Source: a virus
IMG/VR virus record: IMGVR_UViG_3300044904_000293
Span: 1-28,872 of that record
Strand: one strand, 5' to 3'
Length of the DNA: 28,872 nt
Positions 1 to 6,664 of the stretch are shown one piece after another. The position numbers and the translations under genes were made by a program. The notes under the pieces are model-generated. The model saw nothing but the letters and a program-made list of their open reading frames with translations, ran no database searches and was not told the origin of the DNA. How positions within the stretch are numbered: position 1 is the first letter of the stretch; each line of letters opens with the position of its first letter.

Positions 1-108
1 ATGTGGCTGGGGATGAGGAGCGGCCGGAGGCTGAGTGAGGAGGCGGCGCGGTTTGAGGGATCGCGAGCGGGTTTGGGGAATGTGGTCGCGGAGGAGGTGG
101 CGGTATGA
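1..108 (+). CDS. Short reading frame, tiny protein or 3' end of an upstream gene
   Basis: An open frame runs from the ATG at the first base to the TGA at 106-108 and encodes 35 residues (MWLGMRSGRR...VAEEVAV). Its stop overlaps the start of the next gene as ATGA, the arrangement of translationally coupled operon genes, which is the main reason to consider it real. The frame is open at the left edge, so it may be the tail of a longer gene and the first ATG only internal. The peptide is rich in Arg, Glu and Gly and matches nothing I recognise. Confidence 0.35.
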   Translation: MWLGMRSGRRLSEEAARFEGSRAGLGNVVAEEVAV

Positions 109-428
109 GGGGAGTGGCGGATTGGCAGGTGCTCCAGCCCGTGTTGAAAACGCAGCGGGAGATTTTGACGGAGGTACTCCTGTGCGCGGCGCGGTACGAC
201 GTGTGGATGACGCTGGAGGAGTTGGCGCACAAGACGCGCTATCCGGAGGCGAGTATATCGGCGCAATTGCGGCACCTGCGCAAGCCGCAGTACGGGGGCT
301 ACGTGGTGGAGAAGCGGCGGCGGTTGTGGGCGGAAACGACGCGGCCGAGCGCGCATGAAAAGGTGTGGGAATACCAGATGAGGTATGGGCAGTGGGAGGG
401 AGTGCGGGAGGAGGAAGCGGTTCACTGA
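105..428 (+). CDS. Small winged-helix-like DNA-binding protein
   Basis: This 107-aa protein begins at an ATG preceded by GGAGGTGG about 6 nt upstream and overlaps the preceding frame by ATGA. Residues about 18-65 (TQREILTEVLLCAARYD, then MTLEELAHKTRYPEASISAQ, then a wing-like YGGYVVEKRR) have the pattern of a winged helix: an initial helix, a helix-turn-helix with a Ser-rich recognition helix, and a basic beta hairpin. Proteins of this shape and size are common in phage early or regulatory clusters, where they act as transcription or replication accessory factors. I do not recognise a specific family. The partner is probably the gene at 525-923. Confidence 0.7.
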   Translation: MRGVADWQVLQPVLKTQREILTEVLLCAARYDVWMTLEELAHKTRYPEASISAQLRHLRKPQYGGYVVEKRRRLWAETTRPSAHEKVWEYQMRYGQWEGVREEEAVH

Positions 429-524
429 AGTGGCAAAGGGCCGCAGGTGAGGACGGAGGAAGTAAAGGAGGCAAAGGAGGTAGAGGAAGTAGAGGAGGAA
501 GACGGAGGGCGGGCGGAGGAGACC

Positions 525-923
525 ATGGGCGTGAAGGCGGAGATGGCGTTTGATGTTTGCTGGGAAGTGTATCGCGGGGCGCGGGAAGTGCTGGAAGCAA
601 AGCGGGGGATTACATCGCTGACCTGGGAGGCGGACACGAAGTATGCATGGCGGCCGGATCTGCGACCAAAGCTGAAAGATTGGGTGGCGGATTTTGCGCT
701 GGCGGGGCAGGCGGCGCTGGGAGATCCGGAGCGGGCATCGCGGCTGGTGCTGTTCCGGTTGTACTACCTGGGACTGGTGCCGTATGAGCAGGCGCGGCAT
801 TTTCTGGGATTGAGCGAGCGGAGCTGGGTGAACTGGTCGGAGGAGATACGGCGGAGATGCGGGGAGGAGTTGCTGCGGAGGGATTTGTTTCCGCCGAGGA
901 GGTATTTTAACGGAGGGGATTAG
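525..923 (+). CDS. Helix-turn-helix-like phage regulatory protein
   Basis: The chosen start is the ATG at 525, with GGAGGAG about 5 nt upstream. The frame can be extended to a GTG at 447, but that stretch is a purine-only low-complexity run (KEVEEVEEEDGG) that looks untranslated. The 132-aa product ends in a basic helical region (about residues 86-115, PYEQARHFLGLSERSWVNW followed by an Arg-rich helix) resembling a sigma region 4 or LuxR-type helix-turn-helix. Such late-regulator-like proteins often sit just before phage packaging genes, but this role is inferred. The stop overlaps the stop region of the convergent minus-strand gene by 4 nt. Confidence 0.65.
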   Translation: MGVKAEMAFDVCWEVYRGAREVLEAKRGITSLTWEADTKYAWRPDLRPKLKDWVADFALAGQAALGDPERASRLVLFRLYYLGLVPYEQARHFLGLSERSWVNWSEEIRRRCGEELLRRDLFPPRRYFNGGD

Positions 924-1381
924 GTGGCGTTGTTTTTGCGCTGCAGCGAGGCTTCCAAGCGCGAGGAAGCCAGCCATTGAATAGAATGAAGGACTGTCAG
1001 GACAAGCAAGGATATAAAAGCAAAGCCCAACAACGGATCGAGGAGTTTGGCGATCGTCGGAGCCTCTAGAGACATTTTCGAGAGGGTGAAGGATCGGACC
1101 GTTCTAAAAGCTTCATCGGTTAGGAACAGGCCTAATAGGAGAAGAAACAACAGATGGAGTTGACGCAGATTGCGAAGACGCGCTGAGATCCGATGATAGG
1201 TGGATTCGACATCCGCATCGAGCGCGATGCGGGGAAGCTTCGTGATCTGGACGAGGGCTCTCAATAGGGAGATGCAGGAATAGATTGCTGCTGCTAAGAG
1301 GCAGAGCAAATAGAGCTTGGTTTGCAGGGGCAAGCTAGCCCACAGGGCACGGAAGTCCCAATCGGTTGTGAGCAGGGTCAT
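920..1381 (-). CDS. Predicted inner-membrane protein of unknown function
   Basis: Read on the minus strand, this gene encodes about 153 residues from an ATG at 1381. The frame continues upstream to a GTG at 1459, but that extension enters a hairpin repeat, so the inner ATG is preferred; neither has a clear ribosome-binding site. Three hydrophobic segments are visible: about residues 23-45 (LYLLCLLAAAIYSC), 76-90 (LLFLLLLGLFL) and 118-138 (LLGFAFISLLVLTVL), with a basic stretch between the first two. The end is Lys/Asn rich. I recognise no family. Orientation opposite to the phage genes suggests a host or cargo gene. Confidence 0.6.
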   Translation of the reverse strand: MTLLTTDWDFRALWASLPLQTKLYLLCLLAAAIYSCISLLRALVQITKLPRIALDADVESTYHRISARLRNLRQLHLLFLLLLGLFLTDEAFRTVRSFTLSKMSLEAPTIAKLLDPLLGFAFISLLVLTVLHSIQWLASSRLEASLQRKNNAT

Positions 1382-1460
1382 GGCTGTTTGTTGGACACCG
1401 TTGTAAGGGGAATTGTGCCACAGGGAGTCAGGGAGGACAGCGACGATTCTGTGGCGCACC

Positions 1461-1912
1461 TACGGCGCTCGAGATGGTGCTGATTGCAGACCCAGCCCTT
1501 ACGGGCTGGGCTAACTTGTGGCGCGCTTACAGCGCTGGGACCTTTGGAGAAGAGGAGCCAAGAGCGAAGACAAGAGGGTTGGTGGCGTTGGATCGTCGGA
1601 GCCCACCCTTCGCACAAGACGCGAAGGATGGGGCACCCTCAAGATCATTCGTGCCGTTGCGTAACCGGAGAACCCAAGAGCGGCCTGCCTCCCTCCTGCG
1701 GCGGGCAGGCAGAAGGACAGGCCCTACAAAGACCAAGGCAAAGAATGACCCAAGAACCGACCTGAAGGTCGGCCACTACAAAGGCGCACCCAAGAAACGG
1801 CCGCTACAAAGGCAAACGCAAGAAAAGGACGCAGGGCTCCCGCCAGCAAACGGTGGGCTGAACAGAGCGCGGACTCTCCTTGCGCTACAGGGTGGCCACC
1901 TGAAGGTGGCCG
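1461..1912. repeat. Gene-free block of stem-loop repeats
   Basis: This 450-nt gap holds no convincing gene. It is a string of short hairpins: CCCAGCCC/GGGCTGGG near 1493-1510, a GCCCACCCTTCGC/GCGAAGGATGGGGCACC hairpin at 1600-1642, a TGAA-loop hairpin with stem CCGACC/GGTCGG at 1757-1772 followed by GGCCACTACA, and another with stem GGCCACC/GGTGGCC at 1894-1911 followed by GCTACA. Several copies end in CTACA. The long plus-strand open frame through it (168 codons) is only the translation of these repeats. The last hairpin supplies the stop codon of the MOSC gene. Confidence 0.7.
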
Positions 1913-2716
1913 CTACAGGAGGAGGGCGGCACCAATGCGGAGGAGTTTACCTGATTCGGAGGAGGGGACGCGGGTGTTAGTGGCTAGGCGGTAGAAATGG
2001 TCGAAGCGGGGGCGGGGAGACCATGGGGGGAGAGAGGCTTGGCGTTGTTGGGTGAAGCGTTTTTGGAAGGATTCGATGGGGATGCCGGTGAAGGGATCGC
2101 GGGGAGGGACGGGGCAGCGGGCGCAGGGATTGCTGCCCTCGAAATGGACTGCGCCGATTTGGAAGCGGACGGAGCTGCGCTCGTCTTCGCCGAAGAGTTG
2201 ATCTTCCCAGAAGGCGGGGACGCCATCGATTTCGAGAGTGGTGCGGAAGCGGAGACGGACTTCGTCAAGGGTGAGGCCGGGGAACCACTCGCAGACAGCT
2301 TGCAGGGATGCGGTGGAGACGATGGTGGGGCCGTTGGCGATGGAGTCGTCGGGAAAACCGCCGGGGGAATAGCGGACGACAATCTGTTGCTCGAAGAAGA
2401 CGCTGAACCATTCGGCGGCGTCATCGTGGGCTTCGGGGAAAGAGAAGGTGTGCGCGGGAATGCCGCGACGATCGCCGGGGACAGAGAGCGTGACACTGCG
2501 CAGATCGGGAGAGAAGGCGGCACGGATCAGGTGGATGGCGGGAGTGCGCTTGCCGTTGACCCAACGGCCGTCCACGGAATAGAGGGCCCAGGCGCGATCG
2601 AGTTCGAGGCCGCCGGAAGGGCTGATGCGGGCTTCGCTGACGGTGATGGGGTCGAGAGATTTGATGGGATGGAGACGGAGATTGGCCAGGCGCGGGGTTA
2701 CGTTTGAGAGGGACAC
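1913..2716 (-). CDS. MOSC-domain protein (molybdenum cofactor sulfurase C-terminal type)
   Basis: This 267-aa protein starts at a GTG at 2716. Residues about 9-110 (LRLHPIKSLDPITVSEARI, then LELDRAWALYSVDGRWVNGK) fit the MOSC N-terminal beta-barrel domain, and residues about 140-265 fit the MOSC domain proper, including the GSNPCARCPVP segment with the conserved Cys pair and the DPFTGIP motif. MOSC proteins handle sulfur or N-hydroxylated substrates at a molybdenum cofactor; the substrate here cannot be told. It is a typical cellular enzyme, unrelated to virion assembly, and lies between the regulatory and structural phage genes, so it is host DNA or cargo. Its stop codon is formed by the CTACA tail of a repeat. 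Confidence 0.88.
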   Translation of the reverse strand: MSLSNVTPRLANLRLHPIKSLDPITVSEARISPSGGLELDRAWALYSVDGRWVNGKRTPAIHLIRAAFSPDLRSVTLSVPGDRRGIPAHTFSFPEAHDDAAEWFSVFFEQQIVVRYSPGGFPDDSIANGPTIVSTASLQAVCEWFPGLTLDEVRLRFRTTLEIDGVPAFWEDQLFGEDERSSVRFQIGAVHFEGSNPCARCPVPPRDPFTGIPIESFQKRFTQQRQASLPPWSPRPRFDHFYRLATNTRVPSSESGKLLRIGAALLL

Positions 2717-2804
2717 AGGAAGATTTTAGCAGAGGTTGGAAGGGGAGAAGGAGGGGCGCTGGGGTTGAGGACGGATTGGGGTTTGGTGGTGAAGTAGCGG
2801 CCGT

Positions 2805-2836
2805 AAAAGCGGCGGCGAGCCGCCGCACTCCAAAAG
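2805..2836. repeat. Palindromic repeat, AAAAGCGGC...GCCGCACTCCAAAAG family
   Basis: A perfect 8-bp stem (GCGGCGGC at 2809-2816, GCCGCCGC at 2819-2826) sits between TAAAA and ACTCCAAAAG. A second copy with the same flanks and a changed but still paired stem lies at 25883-25915. Both copies stand upstream of a structural gene or block. Confidence 0.75.
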
Positions 2837-2872
2837 GGCTAGAAATATTTCAATGGGTGATGCAGATTTCAC

Positions 2873-2900
2873 TTGACAAGATGGTGAAATGTGGTAGACT
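2873..2900 (+). promoter_or_regulatory. Sigma70-type promoter of the structural block
   Basis: A consensus -35 box TTGACA (2873-2878) is followed after 16 nt by TAGACT (2895-2900), which matches four of six bases of the -10 consensus. The surrounding stretch is AT-richer than the neighbourhood. The predicted start near 2907 lies just before a strong terminator hairpin, and the first structural gene begins about 420 nt downstream. Confidence 0.6.
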
Positions 2901-2924
2901 ATGGGGCCTAGAGAAGTGTGAGCG

Positions 2925-2956
2925 GCCCCGGACGAGTTCCGGGGCTTTTTGTTTTT
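2925..2956 (+). terminator. Intrinsic terminator or attenuator just after the promoter
   Basis: GCCCCGGA (2925-2932) pairs perfectly with TCCGGGGC (2938-2945) around a 5-nt loop and is followed by TTTTTGTTTTT. A transcript from the promoter at 2873-2900 would be only about 45-50 nt long if it stopped here. A similar hairpin with the same AGTGTG lead and TTTTTGTTT tail lies before the scaffold gene at 12930-12959. Confidence 0.75.
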
Positions 2957-2997
2957 GGGGAGGAAAAGACGGCGAAGGGCGGTTCAAGCGTTGCCTC

Positions 2998-3073
2998 GAT
3001 CCCTCCACTGTGCGGCCCGACGCGCCCAAAGACGGCGCGAAGGAAAAAGTCGGGCCGCTCCGGTCGGGATGAC
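2998..3073. repeat. GATCCC...GGGATGAC palindromic element, copy 1
   Basis: The outer ends ATCCC (2999-3003) and GGGAT (3066-3070) are complementary. Inside them is a perfect 10-bp stem GCGGCCCGAC/GTCGGGCCGC (3012-3021 and 3049-3058). Nine further copies with different inner stems occur in the window, four of them inside coding genes. Confidence 0.8.
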
Positions 3074-3139
3074 AATGCGTGGGAGCGTTGCGGAACGGTT
3101 GAACGGGCTGCGGGAAAATGCTCCAAATATTTTGCTCAG

Positions 3140-3224
3140 GGGCGCTTCGCGCCCTGGGCTGAAGCCCAGGGTCTACCGAGCCCAATGGTAGCCAAGCATT
3201 TAATGTCGGAGCTGAAGCTCCGAC
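3140..3224. repeat. Two TGAA-loop hairpins in tandem
   Basis: CCCTGGGC-TGAA-GCCCAGGG (3152-3171) and GTCGGAGC-TGAA-GCTCCGAC (3205-3224) have perfect 8-bp stems of different sequence around the same loop. The first is preceded by a GGGCGC/GCGCCC hairpin. They belong to the same family as the hairpins at 1757, 1894, 13704 and 20354. The rest of 2957-3328 holds no gene. Confidence 0.75.
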
Positions 3225-3328
3225 CCCCTAAAGAGCGGAGCGAGACGCAGGATTCCTTTAACAAAACAAATTGAAGGTGGAATGACACGAGTTTGTGGCA
3301 CGCGGAGTGGTGTGCCTGAGGAGAGAAC

Positions 3329-3703
3329 ATGCCGACCTATCAGAATGTGACGCCGCCGAGCGCGTTGTATCCCGGCGACGTGGGGTATAGCTGGAACAAT
3401 GAGGCGTTTCCCGGGGCGAATACTTCGGGGGCGCAGTTTGCGTTGAGCACGCCGGGAGGGTATGCGCCAGAGACGGGATTTACGGTGCGTTGGCAGACGA
3501 TATTCGGCGGTGCGCCTTCGGCCATCAGCATTAAGTTGCAAGGAGCGATGGCGGATGTAGACGCGGAATACCAGGACATGGATGCGTCGACGTCCACGAC
3601 CGGCGAAGCGCGGCAGGTGACCGGGGTGCAGGCGAAATTCTTGAGGATCAAGTTGTACTCCTCGACGGGCGGCAGCGGATTGACGGCGAAGATCCTGGTG
3701 TAA
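3329..3703 (+). CDS. Probable minor virion protein, beta-rich
   Basis: This 124-aa protein starts at an ATG with GAGGAGAG about 4 nt upstream. The sequence is rich in Gly, Ser, Thr and Ala, lacks hydrophobic membrane segments, and has the alternating pattern of a beta-sandwich (TGFTVRWQTIFGG, SAISIKLQGAMADV, KFLRIKLYSSTGG). It is the first gene after the promoter at 2873 and is followed 3 nt later by a gene of similar character. Decoration or fibre-associated proteins look like this, but I recognise no family; the virion role is inferred from position and composition. Confidence 0.75.
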   Translation: MPTYQNVTPPSALYPGDVGYSWNNEAFPGANTSGAQFALSTPGGYAPETGFTVRWQTIFGGAPSAISIKLQGAMADVDAEYQDMDASTSTTGEARQVTGVQAKFLRIKLYSSTGGSGLTAKILV

Positions 3704-3706
3704 GCG

Positions 3707-4018
3707 ATGAGGGGCGATTCCCAAGGGCGGAGTGTACAGATCGGGCGATACCTGAGCGCGCCCGTGGCACTGAACGTGGGAGTGACGAGCGCGTCGGTAC
3801 AGTTGAATCCGAACCGGCACTACCGGTTATGGGGAAGCGTGGACCTGTTTTTCCAGTTTGGCGGGCCGGGAGTGACGGCGACGTTGAACAGCCACCCGGC
3901 GGCGGCGAAACTGGACTATCTGCACTACACGGACGACACGAACACGACGCTGGCGGCGATTGTGAGCAGCGGAACGGGCGTGTTGTTCATCAGCGAAATT
4001 GACGCGCAGGGAGTGTGA
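3707..4018 (+). CDS. Probable minor virion protein
   Basis: This 103-aa protein follows the preceding gene after 3 nt. Its centre (ALNVGVTSASVQLNPNRHYRLWG, given here in two strands about residues 22-45) and end (GTGVLFISEIDAQGV) suggest a small all-beta protein that finishes with an exposed strand, like phage decoration or spike-associated proteins. No membrane segment, signal peptide or catalytic motif is visible. The stop TGA at 4016-4018 is followed directly by the GTG start of the next gene at 4020, so the three genes are probably co-translated. Confidence 0.72.
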   Translation: MRGDSQGRSVQIGRYLSAPVALNVGVTSASVQLNPNRHYRLWGSVDLFFQFGGPGVTATLNSHPAAAKLDYLHYTDDTNTTLAAIVSSGTGVLFISEIDAQGV

Positions 4019-4019
4019 C

Positions 4020-4307
4020 GTGCGGGAATGGATGCGATTCTGCTGGCGATTCTGGCGCATGCGGGAAACGCATGTGTGGGAGAAAGCGGCGCGCGCGGTG
4101 GAAGAAGTGCTGCGGCATGACGCGCTGCAGCAGGCGGCAACGGCGCAAGATTGCGTGACGTTTTGCCCACGGTGCGGACAGATTCCGGACGGAGACCGGC
4201 GGATGGAAGAAGCGCGGGAGAGGTTTTTTGCGGCGTGGAAAGGCGAAGCGCCGAAGCGGAGTGAGTTGGATTTTGCGCTGGCTTGGGAGTATTTCCGGCG
4301 GAAGTGA
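4020..4307 (+). CDS. Small hypothetical protein with one CxxC knuckle
   Basis: The start chosen is GTG at 4020, two nt after the previous stop, with GGGAG about 6 nt upstream; a TTG at 3999 would overlap the previous gene. The 95-aa product begins with an Arg/Trp-rich helix (REWMRFCWRFWRMRETHVW) and carries a single CPRCGQ motif near residue 52, followed by a charged helical C terminus. One CxxC alone does not complete a zinc site, so metal binding would require a dimer or partner. No family recognised. Confidence 0.65.
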   Translation: MREWMRFCWRFWRMRETHVWEKAARAVEEVLRHDALQQAATAQDCVTFCPRCGQIPDGDRRMEEARERFFAAWKGEAPKRSELDFALAWEYFRRK

Positions 4308-4332
4308 GCGGGCTTGCCTGAGGTGGACGGTT

Positions 4333-4503
4333 ATCAGATATCAGAGAGCAGGAAGCGATCTGCAACCGGCGATCAGCGATCGGGAAACTAAGAGAAAAGC
4401 AAGAGGGACGATAACACAGAGTTCACAGAGGTAAGAACACAGAGAGCACAGAGGGAAGAGGAACCCCAAGACCCAGGTAATAAATCGAACCTGGGGCACC
4501 CGG
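4333..4503. repeat. Composite repeat cassette, copy 1
   Basis: The gap 4308-4667 has no gene. It begins with ATCAGATATCAG and GATCAGCGATC tracts, continues with CACAGAG direct repeats (4412-4452), then a CCCAGGT/ACCTGGG hairpin followed by GGCACCC (4473-4501). The same order of three parts recurs at 6047, 6443 and 20186. Confidence 0.75.
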
Positions 4504-4531
4504 CACCCGACGGAGAAGAGCGGAGAAGAGA

Positions 4532-4646
4532 GATTCCTCACTTCGCGGACTCCGTTCGGAATGACGGGGCTGGGTAGACGAGCGATGTTGCCGCGATCCC
4601 TCCACTTCGCAGCGGCAAACCGCGCCGCTGCTCCGGCCGGGATGAG
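4532..4646. repeat. Palindromic elements, copies 2 and 3
   Basis: Copy 2 (4532-4565) has ends ATTCC (4533-4537) and GGAAT (4558-4562). Copy 3 (4595-4646) has ends ATCCC (4596-4600) and GGGAT (4639-4643) with an AGCGGC/GCCGCT inner stem. The paired change from ATCCC/GGGAT to ATTCC/GGAAT keeps the outer stem complementary. Confidence 0.8.
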
Positions 4647-4667
4647 ATTGACGGGGCGGAACGAGTT

Positions 4668-4901
4668 ATGGATTCGATGGATTCGAGATTGAAGGGATAT
4701 AGGGGGCGGGTAACGCACCCAACGCTGGGGCTGGAGCGGGCGTATTGCACGATCTGCGGACGGCCGTATGGCTGGGTAAGCATGGAAAGCTACGAGCACG
4801 TGGCGCCACAGGAAGTGATCGTGGTGTGCGACGGATGCGATGAGAGATATGGGCGAATGCCATTGCCGGAATTGGAATTGAAGCGAACAAAGGAGAGTTG
4901 A
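4668..4901 (+). CDS. Small two-knuckle zinc-ribbon protein
   Basis: This 77-aa protein carries CTICG (about residue 27) and CDGC (about residue 54), a CxxC...CxxC arrangement that should form one zinc ribbon. The end is acidic then basic. No strong ribosome-binding site precedes the ATG at 4668. It is placed 1 nt before the GTG start of the next gene, with AGGAGAG at its own 3' end serving that gene. Small zinc-ribbon proteins of unknown function are frequent in phage structural operons. Function not assignable. Confidence 0.65.
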   Translation: MDSMDSRLKGYRGRVTHPTLGLERAYCTICGRPYGWVSMESYEHVAPQEVIVVCDGCDERYGRMPLPELELKRTKES

Positions 4902-4902
4902 C

Positions 4903-5391
4903 GTGCCATTTTATTACGCGGTTTCTTCGCAACAGAATACGAACGCCACGGCGAACACGGACACGCTGCTGGCGGATTTGAAGACGGCCAGCGCCAACGC
5001 GGGATTGCGGGCGTATGTGCAGAAATTGCAGGCGGGGTCGTACGCAACGCCGGCGGACAATGCGATTCGCTTGCGGCTGCACCGGCTGACGTCGGTGGGG
5101 ACGTATGCCTCCGGGACAGCGGTGACCGCGGCGCCATTGGTGCCGGATGCGCCGGCAGCGGCATCGCTGGCGTCGACGCTGCCCACGCTGGGGACCGGAG
5201 CGCTGAACGCGGTACCGGCGATCCAGTTGGCGTTCAATCAGCGCGGAACGGGGCTGTGGGCGGCGTTCACCGTGGACGAGGCCATCGGCATTTCGGGGTC
5301 GAATGCGGCAGTGAATGGACTGGTGGTGCTGGATAGCCAGGCGACGGGCACATCAGTGCCGGTGAACTTCAAGATAATTTTCAGCGAGTAA
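4903..5391 (+). CDS. Probable virion protein, Ala/Thr rich
   Basis: This 162-aa protein starts at GTG 4903 with AGGAGAG about 5 nt upstream, immediately after the preceding stop. It is rich in Ala, Thr, Asn and Gly, opens with FYYAVSSQQNTNATANTDT, and has a helical middle followed by beta segments ending VPVNFKIIFSE. It has no signal peptide or membrane segment. Position among small structural genes and the next gene 3 nt away suggest a virion component such as a fibre or decoration protein; I recognise no family. Confidence 0.72.
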   Translation: MPFYYAVSSQQNTNATANTDTLLADLKTASANAGLRAYVQKLQAGSYATPADNAIRLRLHRLTSVGTYASGTAVTAAPLVPDAPAAASLASTLPTLGTGALNAVPAIQLAFNQRGTGLWAAFTVDEAIGISGSNAAVNGLVVLDSQATGTSVPVNFKIIFSE

Positions 5392-5394
5392 GGG

Positions 5395-6018
5395 ATGGCG
5401 ACAACAGCGTGGGTTGCAGGGCTGTACAACGAAGTAACGGTGCAGCCCGCACCCCCGGCGCGCGTGGCGATTTTTGGAATGCCGGAGTTTGCGGACCCTG
5501 CCGAACGAGTGCCCATTTTGCCGGCAGTGGCGGAAGAGTTTTACGGCGACTTGTTTGGGTACAAGTTGTGGGAACAGCGGGCAGGGCTTTCGGGAATTGC
5601 GGAGTTTGATGCTCGGCAGGTTTTACCGCCCCAGGCGCCCTCTGCATTTGATGAAGTGGAGTGGCAGCGGTTTGCGGGGGCGTGGTTCGCGCAGACAACT
5701 GGCGAGGCGGAGACCGGGCTGACGCCGATTGTGCCAGGGAGAGCCTGGGACGAGACGGAATGGCAGAGAGCGTTTGCGTGGTTCGCGGCGTTTCCGGCGG
5801 AGGATGAGCAGCCAGGAAGATTGCCGTTCACGCCACCACCCGTGCCGAATCTGGGCTGGGACGATTTTGAGTGGAATCACGATTTTGGGGCGCGGGGATT
5901 GGGGATGTTGGTGGTGATGGACGATTTTGTGAATGCGCCGACGGGTGGAGGAACCGGCGGTGTCGCGCCGAGAGGAAGGGCAGCGCGATTGGGGTTTGCG
6001 ATGCCTGCGTTCCGGTAA
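5395..6018 (+). CDS. Hypothetical protein with three WD(E/D)xEW repeats
   Basis: This 207-aa protein begins 3 nt after the previous stop. It holds three copies of a short motif: FDEVEWQ (residues 85-91), WDETEWQ (118-124) and WDDFEWN (155-161), spaced 33 and 37 residues, each followed or preceded by Pro-rich linkers. The rest is rich in Ala, Phe, Trp and Pro. The C terminus is Gly-rich then basic. The repeats suggest a modular binding protein or fibre adaptor. No family recognised. Confidence 0.68.
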   Translation: MATTAWVAGLYNEVTVQPAPPARVAIFGMPEFADPAERVPILPAVAEEFYGDLFGYKLWEQRAGLSGIAEFDARQVLPPQAPSAFDEVEWQRFAGAWFAQTTGEAETGLTPIVPGRAWDETEWQRAFAWFAAFPAEDEQPGRLPFTPPPVPNLGWDDFEWNHDFGARGLGMLVVMDDFVNAPTGGGTGGVAPRGRAARLGFAMPAFR

Positions 6019-6046
6019 CGGAAGCGGCGCGAACTGCATGGGAAGG

Positions 6047-6195
6047 ATATCAGCGATCAGATATCAGCGATTGGGAAGCAAGAAAAAGAAAGATAAGGAT
6101 AACGCAGAGGCACGGAGTACGCAGAGGTTCGCAGAGGCAGGAAAAAACCAAAAGGGAACCCAAGACCCAGGCACACACTCCGTGCCTGGGGCACC
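6047..6195. repeat. Composite repeat cassette, copy 2
   Basis: The order is ATCAGCGATCAG tract, purine-rich linker AAGCAAGAAAAAGAAAG, CGCAGAGG direct repeats, then AACCCAAGA and a CCCAGGCAC/GTGCCTGGG hairpin followed by GGCACC. It occupies nearly the whole gap between two genes. Confidence 0.8.
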
Positions 6196-6210
6196 CAGCG
6201 ATTCATTCCG

Positions 6211-6435
6211 ATGAAAAAGTGCAAGGCATTTTATCCGATCGCGGGGTCGCGAACGGCGTGGATTCCGTGTGTGCGGAAGGCGGAGGCGGGAACGGGATTT
6301 TGCCGGCGGCATGGAGACGCGATCTTTGGAGTGATGTTGGGAGCAATTGTGTACGAGGCTGCGGTGGATGAGGCAGTGGAGGTGGGGGCGGAGAAGTGGC
6401 CGCGAAGAGGGGAAGAGACAACGCAGAAACGCTGA
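6211..6435 (+). CDS. Small Cys/His protein
   Basis: This 74-aa protein has cysteines at about residues 4, 20 and 31 and a histidine at 34 (CKAF..., IPCVRK, FCRRHG), a spacing that could hold zinc. A hydrophobic stretch (IFGVMLGAIVYEAAV) follows. The final residues (RRGEETTQKR) run into repeat-like sequence, so the C terminus may have been extended by repeat insertion. No ribosome-binding site is evident. It may be a real small phage gene, but support is moderate. Confidence 0.5.
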   Translation: MKKCKAFYPIAGSRTAWIPCVRKAEAGTGFCRRHGDAIFGVMLGAIVYEAAVDEAVEVGAEKWPRRGEETTQKR

Positions 6436-6442
6436 TGGGAAG

Positions 6443-6611
6443 GATATCAGCGATCAGGAAGCAAGAAAGAGAAAGAATAAGGATAACGCAGAGGCGCAGA
6501 GTGCGCAGAGGCTCGCAGAGAAGACAAAGAGAACCCAAGAGCACAGTCAGGAGTGACTGTGCCACGGGCAGAAGAACCCAAGACCCAGGCACACACTCCG
6601 TGCCTGGGGCA
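6443..6611. repeat. Composite repeat cassette, copy 3, with two terminal hairpins
   Basis: It has the same ATCAGCGATCAG, purine linker and GCAGAGG parts as copy 2, then two terminal hairpins in series: GCACAGTCA/TGACTGTGC (near 6539-6560) and CCCAGGCAC/GTGCCTGGG (near 6582-6606), each introduced by AACCCAAGA. This is a duplication or nested insertion of the terminal part. Confidence 0.8.
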
Positions 6612-6664
6612 ACCTGATCACGCTATTGATCATTGCTTGGTTGCAAGGAAGTTCGAGAGGTGCC

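Noticed and set aside
1474-1980. 168-codon frame between the membrane protein and the MOSC gene
   Set aside because: Consists of translated hairpin repeats and overlaps the MOSC gene end; no ribosome-binding site.
1997-2707. Long plus-strand frame opposite the MOSC gene
   Set aside because: It is the antisense shadow of a well-supported MOSC protein and has no ribosome-binding site; its Gly/Asp/Ala-rich product is typical of GC-rich antisense frames.
2918-3274. 118-codon frame after the promoter
   Set aside because: Runs through the terminator hairpin and palindromic repeats; no start signal.
4408-4455. CACAGAG direct repeats as a CRISPR-like array
   Set aside because: Units are 7-10 nt, spacing is irregular and there are no unique spacers of constant length; the same tracts occur in several gaps as part of a composite repeat.
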